26,279 bases of DNA from a virus: positions 1-26,279 of IMG/VR virus record IMGVR_UViG_3300008448_000539. The stretch is one strand, 5' to 3'. A program made the position numbers and the translations under genes. Below the pieces are notes generated by a model. That model had not been told where the DNA came from and made no database searches. It worked only from the letters and a program-made list of their open reading frames with translations. Every line of letters begins with the position of its first letter. The first letter of the stretch is position 1. Positions 7,773 through 18,100 of this stretch are shown piece after piece.

Positions 7773-9031
7773 TCTGGGAATACCCCCGTCAGTCTATCTA
7801 CAAAACCTTTTGATTCACTTTGCGGCCAAATGACCCAGCTATGTGGTAGCGCATCAGAATAAAAATTTCTCCATACATGAACAAATTTATCTTGTTCCAT
7901 AGGAATGCTTAACCATTGAGCGATTTCTTCTTTCGAAGCATCTTCTCTATAAATCTCATTCCCATCTTTATCATGAAATGCAACTGCCCAAAAAATATAA
8001 TCATTTTCTGTGAATGTTGGTTTATATACATCTATACACATTCGATGGTATGTTTTGAGTCCAGTTAGATGATCGTTTTCATTTTTTGAAACGGGCGGTT
8101 GTTGTTTTTCCAAAGTACGAGTATGTACTCGTCTAGTACTAAATTCTAGACCAGCGTATATTTCATAGTCTTTCAATGTTCGTACATTAGCTTCCAATGT
8201 GGCATGTTGAGACATTTCCATTCCTAACAATTCTCTATTATGCTTATGAGAAATATTGTTAAGCTCAACCCAATTTCCATGATCGTCCCAATGCTTCTTT
8301 TTATTATTACGTATGTATTCGTGCCATATAATAGATTTTTGTGGCGCGAAAAGATCATATCCCGCCACATAAGCTCGTACTGACAAATTAATTTCTTCTC
8401 CGTGAAAATAATATTCTGGATCATAGGGTACTTCCTTACAGAATTTTCCATCTGCAAAAATAAAGTGCCCAGAAATAAACCGTGCTGGGATTGGTTTAGT
8501 TCTTTGTTTGTAATCATCGATGGTATGTGGGAGAAAATGCACAGGGCCTTCCGGCGCAAATCTATCAAATTCCATAATCCATGGAATATCTATTCGATCA
8601 GCGGGATCGTTTGCTGGATTAAAACTTGGTAAATACGAACTTAGTAATGGTTTTTTGCAGGTAGGAGTTCGTAACTCTTCTAACATATACACAAGTTCAT
8701 CGTCCCATCCCTGAATAAATCGGTGATGAGAATCTAATTGTAGGGTATATGTTTGTTTTTTATATGCCGTATTTAATTGATGTCGCGCCCAGCATGGACC
8801 TCTAGCATCACGATAATCAATATCAATGATAGTGAAACGAGGATCATCTTTATACTCGTCTAAATTGTCCCATTCTTCGTATGGAGAATGTTGCCATGCA
8901 ATTCCAAAAGACAATCGTTCGGGATGTGTTGCCTTTGCCAAACAATCTTTTAACGTAGGCAATAATTCGGGGTCGCGATATGATGCGATTTGTATATAAA
9001 TTGTTGGTAACTTAGTTGTTTTTTTCTTCAT
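7769..9031 (-). CDS. GlcNAc-transferase-like glycosyltransferase (GT60 / PF11397 type), copy 1
   Basis: This 420-aa protein is the first gene of the seven-gene operon. Family blocks in order: IQIASYRDPELLPTLKDCLA (13-32), RLSFGIAWQ (39-47), ARGPCWARHQ (76-86), LQLDSHHRF (97-105; probable metal and nucleotide-sugar site), IPARFISGHFIFAD (181-194), and YYFHGEEINLSVRAY (207-221), where the paired Glu residues are the likely catalytic acids. This is the pattern of the Skp1-type GlcNAc-transferase family (GT60), best known for adding GlcNAc to protein hydroxyproline in protists. Residues 1-8 are Lys/Thr-rich and there is no signal peptide, so it acts in the host cytoplasm. AGAGGA precedes the ATG, and a candidate promoter lies in the 59-base gap upstream. 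The family is well supported; the acceptor in this phage is unknown. Confidence 0.85.
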   Translation of the reverse strand: MKKKTTKLPTIYIQIASYRDPELLPTLKDCLAKATHPERLSFGIAWQHSPYEEWDNLDEYKDDPRFTIIDIDYRDARGPCWARHQLNTAYKKQTYTLQLDSHHRFIQGWDDELVYMLEELRTPTCKKPLLSSYLPSFNPANDPADRIDIPWIMEFDRFAPEGPVHFLPHTIDDYKQRTKPIPARFISGHFIFADGKFCKEVPYDPEYYFHGEEINLSVRAYVAGYDLFAPQKSIIWHEYIRNNKKKHWDDHGNWVELNNISHKHNRELLGMEMSQHATLEANVRTLKDYEIYAGLEFSTRRVHTRTLEKQQPPVSKNENDHLTGLKTYHRMCIDVYKPTFTENDYIFWAVAFHDKDGNEIYREDASKEEIAQWLSIPMEQDKFVHVWRNFYSDALPHSWVIWPQSESKGFVDRLTGVFPE

Positions 9032-9057
9032 AATTCCTCTTCATGAAACCTTTACAG

Positions 9058-9083
9058 ATAAATAGTATGTATCAGTGTGTCAA
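9058..9083 (-). promoter_or_regulatory. Candidate promoter for the glycosylation operon
   Basis: Two overlapping signals occur on the coding strand in the gap between the 69-aa repeat gene and the operon. GATACATACTATT matches 11 of 13 positions of the extended T4 late promoter TATAAATACTATT, and its TACTATTTAT core ends 26 bases before ATG 9031. A perfect TTGACA (bases 9083-9078) also sits 17 bases before a weak TATCTG, a possible host-type promoter. Either could start transcription of the seven-gene operon. No start site can be fixed from sequence alone. Confidence 0.4.
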
Positions 9084-9090
9084 TGCTAAT

Positions 9091-9300
9091 TTAATACGGG
9101 GTAGTTATCCAAGAAGCACCATTCCAAAATTTCACGGGTTTTGTGACCCATGCGGCACCCGTCCACACTTTCATCGGTTTTGCTTCCCACGCCGCGCCTG
9201 TCCACACTTTGATTTGTCCAGTGGTTCCAACTACATCGGCAAGTGAAACGTCAAAGGTTCCCGTACCATTATCACGTAATGAAATATCAAAGACTGACAT
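9091..9300 (-). CDS. Small protein with three 13-residue WxGxxW repeats
   Basis: This 69-aa protein splits into two parts. Residues 1-30 (starting MSVFDISLRDNGTGTFDVSL) resemble a short beta segment seen in phage structural proteins. Residues 31-69 are three exact-length repeats: KVWTGAAWEAKPM, KVWTGAAWVTKPV and KFWNGASWITTPY. Such W-G-x-x-W repeats are common at the ends of phage tail and tip proteins. Its ATG lies 3 bases after the stop of the 654-aa gene with no strong ribosome site, so it is probably made by translational coupling. A small tip, adhesin or capping subunit working with the 654-aa protein is a reasonable guess; it could also be a detached C-terminal module of that protein. 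Confidence 0.78.
   Translation of the reverse strand: MSVFDISLRDNGTGTFDVSLADVVGTTGQIKVWTGAAWEAKPMKVWTGAAWVTKPVKFWNGASWITTPY
9094..9210 (-). repeat. Three tandem 39-base coding repeats (WxGxxW units)
   Basis: Three direct 39-base units (9172-9210, 9133-9171, 9094-9132) encode K-V/F-W-T/N-G-A-A/S-W-x-x-x-P-x. The first two are closest to each other, suggesting a recent duplication; the third is more diverged and closes the protein. Copy number could vary by slippage or recombination. Confidence 0.85.
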
Positions 9301-9303
9301 AAA

Positions 9304-11268
9304 TTATGCCGCCGTACCTGTAGCTGACCGACCGATTAACACACTACTTTCCACTGCTTCTGTATATACGTTCGATGTGTTATCATACCACGTAATACTA
9401 TACGACCCATTTCCGGTTCGGGTAGTACTGCCAATCACTAAATTATTTGTATCATCATGAGCAGTAATCGTTACCGTACCACCGGCACTATTGGTTATTG
9501 TACCCGCAATTGTATACGTAATGGCATGATAGGTCAACATCATATAGGATTGAAAAATTGCACCGTTGGTTGTACTGACTTGTAAATTGGTATCATACCG
9601 ATATTGCCGAGTGGTTTCAATATCTAACCGATTGGTATCGGGGTCATTCGGCCATCGTTTCATATCATCTCGTGCTCGTGCAAACATCACACTGGGTGAT
9701 ATTTCCGCAAGACTTTGATAGATAAAGTTATAAAATGGACGAAATCCTGCGCCTTCTCCTTCTCCTGCTTGAACTTCTCCGAGAAATGCGCCCCCAATTG
9801 TTCCTGCTGAGGTACCAAACGGCATTAAAATTAATTGAAATCCTGCACCCGTTAACCAATAGTTCGTTTCGGGAATAATTGGTGTGGTGTCACTTGTTAA
9901 TTGTCTACGCATTCCGGTAGTAGCTGGCCATCCGCTAACATATGACGTAATTCCCCAAATGGTGGTATGACTATGAACACCATCACCATCAGCATGTTTA
10001 CCACTGGTATAATTTAAGAATAATAATGCCGACATGTTCGATGGAATAGTTCCCAACGTGGTTCCCGTAGCAAACCAATCTACGACTAATTCATTATATC
10101 CTCGTGCTAACGTTAACCCTGCCACTCCACCAACAGCACCCGCATCAATTCGGCGCATGTGCGTCATCCCCCCAGCACGAACACTTGCCGCCGGATGTGC
10201 ATATACACGACTTGCTTGACTTCCCACACGGAAATCTACGCTGACTGCACCCGATGCTACATATGAGGCCATAATACCCGATTGTACTAAGGTAATGGTA
10301 CCAGGTTCTTGAATATTTAATTGACGAGTAAATCGTGATTTGTCAGCCGTGGTAGACCCGCCTGATAATCCTGCTTCGTCCATAATAGGCGTTTGTATAC
10401 TATTAATAATTGTGGTACTAGTACTATGGTCATATTCATACGTTACGACTAGTACGCCAGAAAAACACGGGGTTCGTCGTGCGTTTACTAATCCTGCTCT
10501 TGCTTGTATGGATTGTGCTGCTGTGGTATTTAACGTAGAAGTAAGTACATCAATTCTTCGATACGAGATGTCGGTGTTTAATGATGTGGCATACGTTAAA
10601 TCTGCTACCGTGGTGGTTCCTCCGTCATATGATACGTCTAAGGTAGATGTGGTAACCACAGAGGCACCAGTATGCATTAACATTTCAAAGAATATATTTC
10701 GGTAGACTTTACTTGCTTCGGGTAGAAACGTATCCAATGCGGGAATTTGATTTGCTAATCCACCAACGTTCACATATGCAGCAGTTAAATCACCGTTGTT
10801 TCCGTCGATGGGTATTTTAACAGTTTTAATACGAGTCGTTGCCGCACTATCATCGTATTCATAGGTAATAATAATTTTTGCCGATGCATTTTGTGTTGCA
10901 TTTCCTGTATGGGTCATACTGACGGTTACCGTTTGACTTGTGCCCGTAAAGTTTGTTTGGAAATATGCGGTTGCATCGCGCAGAGTATGAAAACTTTGAT
11001 TTTCACCACTATTCGTAATAGTTTGCGTGACGGTATTGGTACTGACGGCAACTGCGCCAATTTGTACACCCGTTGATATTACCGTGGCACTTGCTCCAGC
11101 GGAACCACCATCTAAACACGAAAAATCTACAATAACACTGCGAAACGTTCTACTCGTGGTTTCTGGAATATTGACGGTTATTGGTGTATAGGTTCGTGCC
11201 GTGGCACTTCCCACTGATCCTGAGCTAAATGGAAATGCATATTCAATTGTTTTCGTTCGTAACGCCAT
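9304..11268 (-). CDS. Large beta-rich virion structural protein with C-terminal Ig-like domain
   Basis: This 654-aa protein is rich in Thr/Ser/Ala/Val with no signal peptide. It has internal repeats: a strand pair IIITYEYDDSAATTRIKTV (about residues 132-150) recurs as LVVTYEYDHSTSTTIINSI (about 275-295), each followed by a P-I segment, which suggests duplicated beta-sandwich domains of about 145 residues. The middle region holds Gly-rich loops (GEVQAGEGEGAGF). The last about 75 residues (YTIAGTITNSAGGTVTITAH onward, then GNGSYSITWYDNTSN) look like a carboxypeptidase-regulatory or Ig-like beta-sandwich. Such a domain is often surface-exposed on phage particles. AGGA precedes the ATG. Neighbours are fibre genes upstream and the 69-aa repeat protein downstream. 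I do not recognise the family; tail-fibre accessory or particle decoration is inferred from composition and position. Confidence 0.7.
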   Translation of the reverse strand: MALRTKTIEYAFPFSSGSVGSATARTYTPITVNIPETTSRTFRSVIVDFSCLDGGSAGASATVISTGVQIGAVAVSTNTVTQTITNSGENQSFHTLRDATAYFQTNFTGTSQTVTVSMTHTGNATQNASAKIIITYEYDDSAATTRIKTVKIPIDGNNGDLTAAYVNVGGLANQIPALDTFLPEASKVYRNIFFEMLMHTGASVVTTSTLDVSYDGGTTTVADLTYATSLNTDISYRRIDVLTSTLNTTAAQSIQARAGLVNARRTPCFSGVLVVTYEYDHSTSTTIINSIQTPIMDEAGLSGGSTTADKSRFTRQLNIQEPGTITLVQSGIMASYVASGAVSVDFRVGSQASRVYAHPAASVRAGGMTHMRRIDAGAVGGVAGLTLARGYNELVVDWFATGTTLGTIPSNMSALLFLNYTSGKHADGDGVHSHTTIWGITSYVSGWPATTGMRRQLTSDTTPIIPETNYWLTGAGFQLILMPFGTSAGTIGGAFLGEVQAGEGEGAGFRPFYNFIYQSLAEISPSVMFARARDDMKRWPNDPDTNRLDIETTRQYRYDTNLQVSTTNGAIFQSYMMLTYHAITYTIAGTITNSAGGTVTITAHDDTNNLVIGSTTRTGNGSYSITWYDNTSNVYTEAVESSVLIGRSATGTAA

Positions 11269-11280
11269 AGCAAATTCCTA

Positions 11281-11457
11281 TTATAAAGTGTCTCTACGTA
11301 TTACTCTAATACTAAATTGCGGAATATCATTGTCATCGTAGGTAATAATAATTTTCCACAATTCACCATCTATATAATCTCTAAATAGTATTGGTACATT
11401 CGGGGTTGACCGTGCCTCGTCTACTAATTCCCCAATTTTTTGTGCAAGTAAGCTCAT
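11281..11457 (-). CDS. Small 58-aa unrecognised protein
   Basis: An ATG at 11457, preceded by AATAGGATATATAT (AGGA at normal spacing), opens a frame of 58 codons ending at TAA 11281-11283. The protein starts MSLLAQKIGELVDEARSTPN and continues with VPILFRDYIDGELWKIIITY, then a charged tail ending RVIRRDTL. It fills most of the 201-base space between the 223-aa and 654-aa genes, on the same strand, leaving 12-base gaps on both sides. That spacing, the ribosome site and a non-repetitive, well-mixed composition support a real gene. It looks like one amphipathic helix followed by a beta hairpin. No family is recognised; a small assembly factor or chaperone for the adjacent structural proteins is possible. 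Confidence 0.7.
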   Translation of the reverse strand: MSLLAQKIGELVDEARSTPNVPILFRDYIDGELWKIIITYDDNDIPQFSIRVIRRDTL

Positions 11458-11469
11458 ATATATATCCTA

Positions 11470-12141
11470 TTAATTAGTATCTACCCATAAATCATTCACC
11501 GCAGGACTTGATGGGGCCGTAGTTCCCACCGTGATACGGAGTGCTGCGGGACTGAATCTATCTGACGACCCGCTAAACGAGCCGGTGAACGAGCCGGTGA
11601 ATGGTGTAGTAAAGGTATTAAATTGCGTACTACTTGATATGAGGCCACTTGGTAATATCGTTGGTGCAAATGAGGACGAACGTGCAAAACTTGCCGTAGT
11701 AGCAAACGAGCTTGAGATAGAACTAGATGCCCAGCTTGCACTTCCAATCAATGGTCCTGTAAATGACCCCGTGAACGAGCCGGTAAGTTGATTTGCCACG
11801 ACAGTGGTTGCAAATATACTTCCGGTTATTTCGTGTGAACCAGTGGTTATCATAGCCACAAAATTTGGTGCAGGGGCAACAACTTTAACGAATGACGCAG
11901 ATATTTCAGTTGCAGTTACCGTGAACGGAGTTATTTCTTCTCCACCGATTGCCCCATTAATTTGTTCCAGTGAAAGCTGTTGTACCAAATTTGCATAACT
12001 AGCCGTTCCAAACAAAGAACCGGTTAATCCAGAAGGCCCAAAATTTGTTGTACCAGAAACAATCAATGACCCTGACAATATTGTACTGCCCGTGACCTCT
12101 ATTTGATTAAAACTACCTGTATCTGTGTAAAATATTGCCAT
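11470..12141 (-). CDS. Fibre-repeat protein (GSFTGSF / SSSTQ type)
   Basis: This 223-aa protein is built from the repeat vocabulary of the large fibres: LTGSFTGSFTGPLIGSASWA, TTASFARSSSFAPTILPSG, LISSSTQFN and FTGSFTGSFSGSSDRF. Between repeats lies one globular-looking segment at about residues 55-105 (LEQINGAIGGEEITPFTVTA). The C-terminus (about 190-223: LRITVGTTAPSSPAVNDLWV) matches the 'T-x-A-P-x-x-P-x-x-G/N-D-L-W' strand found at the tips of many phage fibre proteins. The ATG is 3 bases after the stop of the 1989-aa gene, with GGAGA inside that gene's end, so translation is coupled. It probably forms a short fibre segment that associates with the giant fibre upstream; it could also be a detached distal module of it. 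Confidence 0.75.
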   Translation of the reverse strand: MAIFYTDTGSFNQIEVTGSTILSGSLIVSGTTNFGPSGLTGSLFGTASYANLVQQLSLEQINGAIGGEEITPFTVTATEISASFVKVVAPAPNFVAMITTGSHEITGSIFATTVVANQLTGSFTGSFTGPLIGSASWASSSISSSFATTASFARSSSFAPTILPSGLISSSTQFNTFTTPFTGSFTGSFSGSSDRFSPAALRITVGTTAPSSPAVNDLWVDTN

Positions 12142-12144
12142 AAA

Positions 12145-15100
12145 TTATGATTCTCCATATGCCGTTGCAATCCAATACGTAGTGCCACTTAATCCGGTAT
12201 TACTATTTGCACTTGCGGTAAAGCCTCCTACCACTTTTCCTTCGACGGTCCATGAGCGAGCATCTTCCCCCGTAATGACTACGGCATAATTGGTATTTGC
12301 AAATGCCGTAGAGAAGTTTACGGGTGCTTTTCGTGGATTGCCGGTAAATGATGTGTTTGCAATACTTCCTGCCTTGGAGCGCAAAACATTTGATGCAAAT
12401 GATGAAGTAGTAGCAAATGACGCAGAGGCTGGAATGAATGTAATCGACGTTGCAGCAGATGCGGTAATAGCCACACTACTACTTCCTGCCCAACTAGAGG
12501 TTCCAAATAATGAACCAGTATACACTCCTATAAATGATCCAGTAAATGATCCCGTATTTATTTGTAAAGAACTAGATATTGTGCCAACAGGCAAGAACGC
12601 GGTTACTTGAGCAGAACTACTAACTATACCAACTGGAATATTTTGAAGTTGAGTATAATTAACTTGTGTAGAAGAAGATATCACGCCTTCTGTATTTAAT
12701 TCTTTTTTCACTCCGTCTAAGAAATGCGTAGATCCGGTGTCTAATGTAATAGTTCCGGTAGATATGATGAGGCCACCCGTTAATCCATCTCCAGCCGTTA
12801 TGGATGTAATTCCACCACCAGCACTCGGTGCCCATGAAGCAGACGTAGCAAATGAACTACTACCTAACAAGGAACCGGTAATTCCACCACGTATCACATT
12901 AAGAGAACCCGTGATCGTCTGGGAACCAGTGACAATTAACGATCCTGTAATATCCAATCCACTTGGGAAGGTAATAAATCCGTCAAAGTATGATGCAGTA
13001 AATGCGGTGAGTGCAAGACTACTTGTGCCTAGTAATGAACCAGTGAGGCGACCAATAAATGATCCACTGAAACTACCTGTATTGATTTGTAGAGAACTAG
13101 ATACCGTTCCTGCTGGAAGTATAGTTGGTGCATAGGAAGCGGATGCTGGAATAAACGTGATAGAGGTTGCCGCACTTGCTGTGATTGCATTCACTGCATT
13201 ATTTGCCCAACTTGCGGTCCCAAACATGGTACCCACATTCGTGATATTATTTCCACCCAATGACAGCGTTCCTGCCATTGCGCGAGCACCATTGACTAAT
13301 AAATACTGTGTATGGTCATCCGCATCTAATCCTAAAAGATTTCCGTGAACAGATGAAGCATTTACACCGGCTGCTCTAAATCCGATGATTGGACGAATAT
13401 CTTGAATTTGCGTAATATTTGCTGACCCCGATTGCACATATACTGCCGCCAGCGGGACCACGCCATCGTTAAAATACGATGGAATAGATGGTAGGTTGGC
13501 ATTTTCTGCTTCAACGAGGGTAGAATATTGATTACTATTTAATACTAAGAAATATTTTTCATCAGCACCATCACCCACCAAGTATACTGTATGTTTAGTG
13601 TAATACGACGAGGACATTGCCGCCAATATACTTGCCGATGCGTATGTGTTATTTGGAACGATTGATGACGTATATCGTCCCCATACCGATGCACTTGGAT
13701 AATATTGTGTGAGATTTATAGACGATGTTCCTATTGGAGTAAATTCATTTTCCGAGAAGAAATAGGTTCCTTGTGTAACATCCAACTTGAATGGGGTTAC
13801 GTTTTCTGTTACCGTCGATCCTGCGGCAAATACTGGTCCCAAGGCTTTTCTATTAAACGTAGAAAGCTTATTAGCCATGTGCTCACCGTTATACAACGTT
13901 TGGTCAATAAATTCTACCGTCGTATCGTTGGTGACAACTCTTCCAAGGATAATATTTGTTTCATTATCAGGAATTGTGCCGCCCGATGTTAATGTTCCCG
14001 TATCGGTAATGTAAATGTAATTATTGGAATTTGCCGTTAATGTAAGAGAACCATCAACCCAATCCAATCTCTTGTATACATCCGTATCTATAGTATCTTG
14101 TAAGTATCCGAATCCACTTGCCGCAGTAATACCAAATCCACTTCCAGTAGTAATAGTCCCACCTTGCATGACACCCATTGGTGAACCCTTAAAGATAAGG
14201 GTTGTTGCGTCCGTATGCGTACCGTCAGCAAAGGTGACGGACAATTTACGAGTTACGTCATTTTCACCGTCTGTATCGTCCAAGAAATTCCAATAGAAAT
14301 CTTGACTATTATTATTAATTTTTGTATGGTCAGATACACCTTGGTACCGTCCACGAGTTGATGAATTTTGAATATCAAAATCATAGGTACCTGCGTCGTG
14401 AATCATGGCACCGACAATTCTAAATTCTGGCCCAATTCCTCCTGCTGGGATAACTAGTCCATAGTCAGGGGTTTGAATGTCTACTGCGGCGGCTTCTAAT
14501 ACAGACCCATTTTCCATTCGTATTGCCGTGGAATTTGCTGTACCGTCACCTTGGAACTTTGCCGCATATAAACTTAAACTTGCACTTGGTCCCGCTGCAT
14601 AATTACCAATAACAGCACTTGCCGATGGAAACAAGTAGTAGTTTTCCATATTAGCATCAACCACGGTACCGTTACTTGATGATACATACGTACCATAACT
14701 GAATGTTCCATTCATATCAACATATTCACCGAAGAATGATGTTGCTGCTGTATTACCAATTACTTTAACACCGTAATCACAATCATAAATGGATATCTTA
14801 TGGACGAGAGCAAACCCCGCCAAATCAGTTGCATCAAATGCCGCACACCCAACACCGGAACCTCGCAGTGTCATAAATGATACTTCACTCGTATTACCGA
14901 GTTTGAAGATATTATGATTACTTCCAGAGGCAATTACTTCTGTGGCTTGAATGTCCGAACCAAATATACTGACATATGGTTTATTAGTTAAATCAATTTC
15001 ACTTTCGGTAAATTGACCAGGTCCGACTTCAATGATATATCTATTATTTTCAGATGAGTCGGTGATATATGCCACCGATGCACTGATAGAGGTGAAATCT

Positions 15101-18100
15101 CCACCTTTCTTTGCTACTACAATCTTTCGTGGGTCTTGTCCCACTTCGTATAGTGGAGCATTTAAAGCAATTTGTGTTTTTAAGAAATTGTCAGTACCTT
15201 GTACTTTACCCAACGATCCAGTATGTTCAATTAATACGTCCGTCGTACAGTTTTCAAAGTTTAGAGCAATGGCATCAATACTTGGTGCTGATCCTGTTTG
15301 TGGTGCCCAAATACCACGAATCCAACGTTGGAAGTTGACACCAGTTAATCGGAGTTGTCCACCGTTATATACTTTGAATCCTGTTCCTCGTGCTGCACCT
15401 GTTGCACGGGTTAACAGACATCCATTGACAATGAAGGTACATCCCGGAGCGTCGGCTAGTGCAAATATTTGGTCATTATCGGTTCCTGCAACGCCACCGT
15501 TTGTAGAGGTAACATTACGTAATTGCATACGTCCAATACCGCCGTCAGAACCAGATGTAACGTAGAATCCTACATCAAATGATTTACTTCCCGATGTAAA
15601 TCCGCCATATTTAACATTAGAACATTGAAGGATACAATTTCCACTACTTCCACTACCCACAACTTTTGCGTTGGTATAGTTGGTGCCAAATCGAACGTTT
15701 TCTACATACGCAATTGCATTTGTTTGCGGTGTCGTTGGTGAAGAGTATACTACCGCCGATGTATTTGCTGCGGTAGACCCTTGTATCTGCATATCGATGA
15801 CCATTGTTTGGTCGGCCATGACGAAAATGGTATTTGCAGGATTTGATGCAGAAACAATCGTAGAAGTTGAAGAATCACCCTTGATTGCAATATACGGCTT
15901 TAACGTAATAGTATCTTCGATGAACACACCGGGATATACACGTACCGTGTACGTATTTGCTGCCGTTGCATCGGTAATACTGTCTACAGCAGACTTAATT
16001 GAATTATACTGTGTGTCACTTCCAGGTAAACCCACCGTTACTAAATTATCTATAAAAGATATTGGTGCGTATGAAGCAGTTGTTGCATATGACGCGGTTG
16101 TAGCAAATGAACTACTACCCAATAAGGAACCAGTGATACTAGCAATATTTGCTGAACTTGCTGATACCCCACCAGATCCAGACACTAACAATGAACCAGT
16201 AATTATTGCACTTCCACTAAACGGGAATGCAGAGTTCGCAACGGCGTTAATTGTTATGGTATCAGTTAATGCATCGGTTGTAATGGTTACATTCGTACCA
16301 GCAATCAATGTTAACGTATCATTTGATTGGTCTGCTACTACATCACTTTGTCCTGCAACTGATATAGTCCCGAATGAGTTTCCACCACCAACACTTGGCG
16401 CCCAACTTGCCGATGTTGCAAACGATGATGAAATAGCAACCGATGAAGTCTGTGCATATGACGCCGTGGTTGCAGCACTTGCACTAATTGCATTATTTGC
16501 CCAACTACTGGTTCCCAACAAACTTCCTGTAATTCCCCCTGATGCCAGTCTCAACGAACCCGTTATTTCCGTATCACCGATAACTTGTAATTCAACAAGT
16601 GCACTACTAGATAGTGTTAATGAACCTGTTATGATTTGATTTCCTATTGTTCGTTGCGAACCTGTGACAACCAATGATCCTGTAACATCCAATCCACTTG
16701 GGAACGTAATGAACCCATCAAAGTATGATGCAGTAAGTGCAGTTAACGCAAGACTACTCGTTCCCAGTAACGAACCCGTAAATGATCCAGTAAATGATCC
16801 AGTATTAATTTGTACACTACTGGAAACTACTCCGGCTGGAAGAATAAGACTTCCACTGATGGTTCCTTGTACACTTAATGATCCTGTAAATTGGTGTGTA
16901 TCATCCACCGTATCACCGAACTTTGTAGACCCACTTTCGTAAATGACCGATGAGGTTACATATTCCGCAATAAATTTTTCCGCAACAATGGTTCCACCAA
17001 CCGTTAAATCTTGCGTAATTTTTACACTTCCGGTGATGTCTAATGAACCCGATAATGTATGTTGATTACTATCACGTAACGTTAATTTCGTAGAAGCGGC
17101 AACATTATCACTACCCACGAATATCATCACTTCTTCACCGGCATCAATTGCACCTAAATGTAAGTGACCACCCGTAGAATACACATAAGAATCATTTGGT
17201 CCACCAATAGTTCCCGCATAACTGTCACCATTGATTCCCATGTTTACGTAATTGGTAGTTTCATCCCCATTATTTGCCGTAGCAACGATATCACTGGATA
17301 CAGAATCACCTGACCCTGTATTTTTCATATTAATTTGTGCGTAACCGTTTACTTCACCAATAGCAGTAATAACATTGTATGTAGTTGTAAACGGTACAGC
17401 GCGTACACGGAGGGCATCAGGTGCGCCTGGTGTTATTTCGTTAGTGTTTATATTAACACTACCCGTGGGATCTATAAATACTCTAGCGTTATTTGTAGCG
17501 TTTCCAGGACCAGTGAATAATATAATTTTTTTATCCGGTGACAAATTACCAATTAGTAAATCACTACCAGTTGTATACAAATATGCATCCAACGGTCCAC
17601 CAATTCCACCATCCACCGAATATGTACTACTATTAATTCCCAAGTCGATGAATCCCGCGAGTTCTGTTCCTGTATCCGCGGTTGCCACAATATCGGATGA
17701 TGCGGTATTTCCCGCACTGAAATTTTTGACATTTAGTTGAAGATAACTATCAATTTCCCCATGCGCCGAAATTAAATTATATGAGTCGGTAACTCCAGCA
17801 AATACCCCAAATCGATCTGGAGCTTCTGGAGTATGTTGTGTGGTTGCTCCTAAGAGGACACTTGATGCCGTTTGATATAATAAGCTAGATGATAATGATG
17901 TTTCTGTTTTCCACAAAGGAATATAATCTACTACCCCACCATTGATATTAGATGCGGTAGACGCGTATGACGCCGAATTAATATTTGTGAGTTGACTACC
18001 ATCACCCTTAAATGCGGATGCGGTTATACTAGATGCGGATATAGCACCGCTTACAATTAATGAATTTAAATTAGCATCGGAACCCGATACTACCAGTTTC

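Noticed and set aside
15680-16639. A 319-codon open frame on the plus strand within the giant fibre gene
   Set aside because: It is fully antisense to the 1989-aa fibre. Its length comes from the repetitive codon use of that gene, and its translation has low-complexity NEPV/NDPV-type runs that are the reverse complement of GSFTGSF codons. No ribosome site is convincing.
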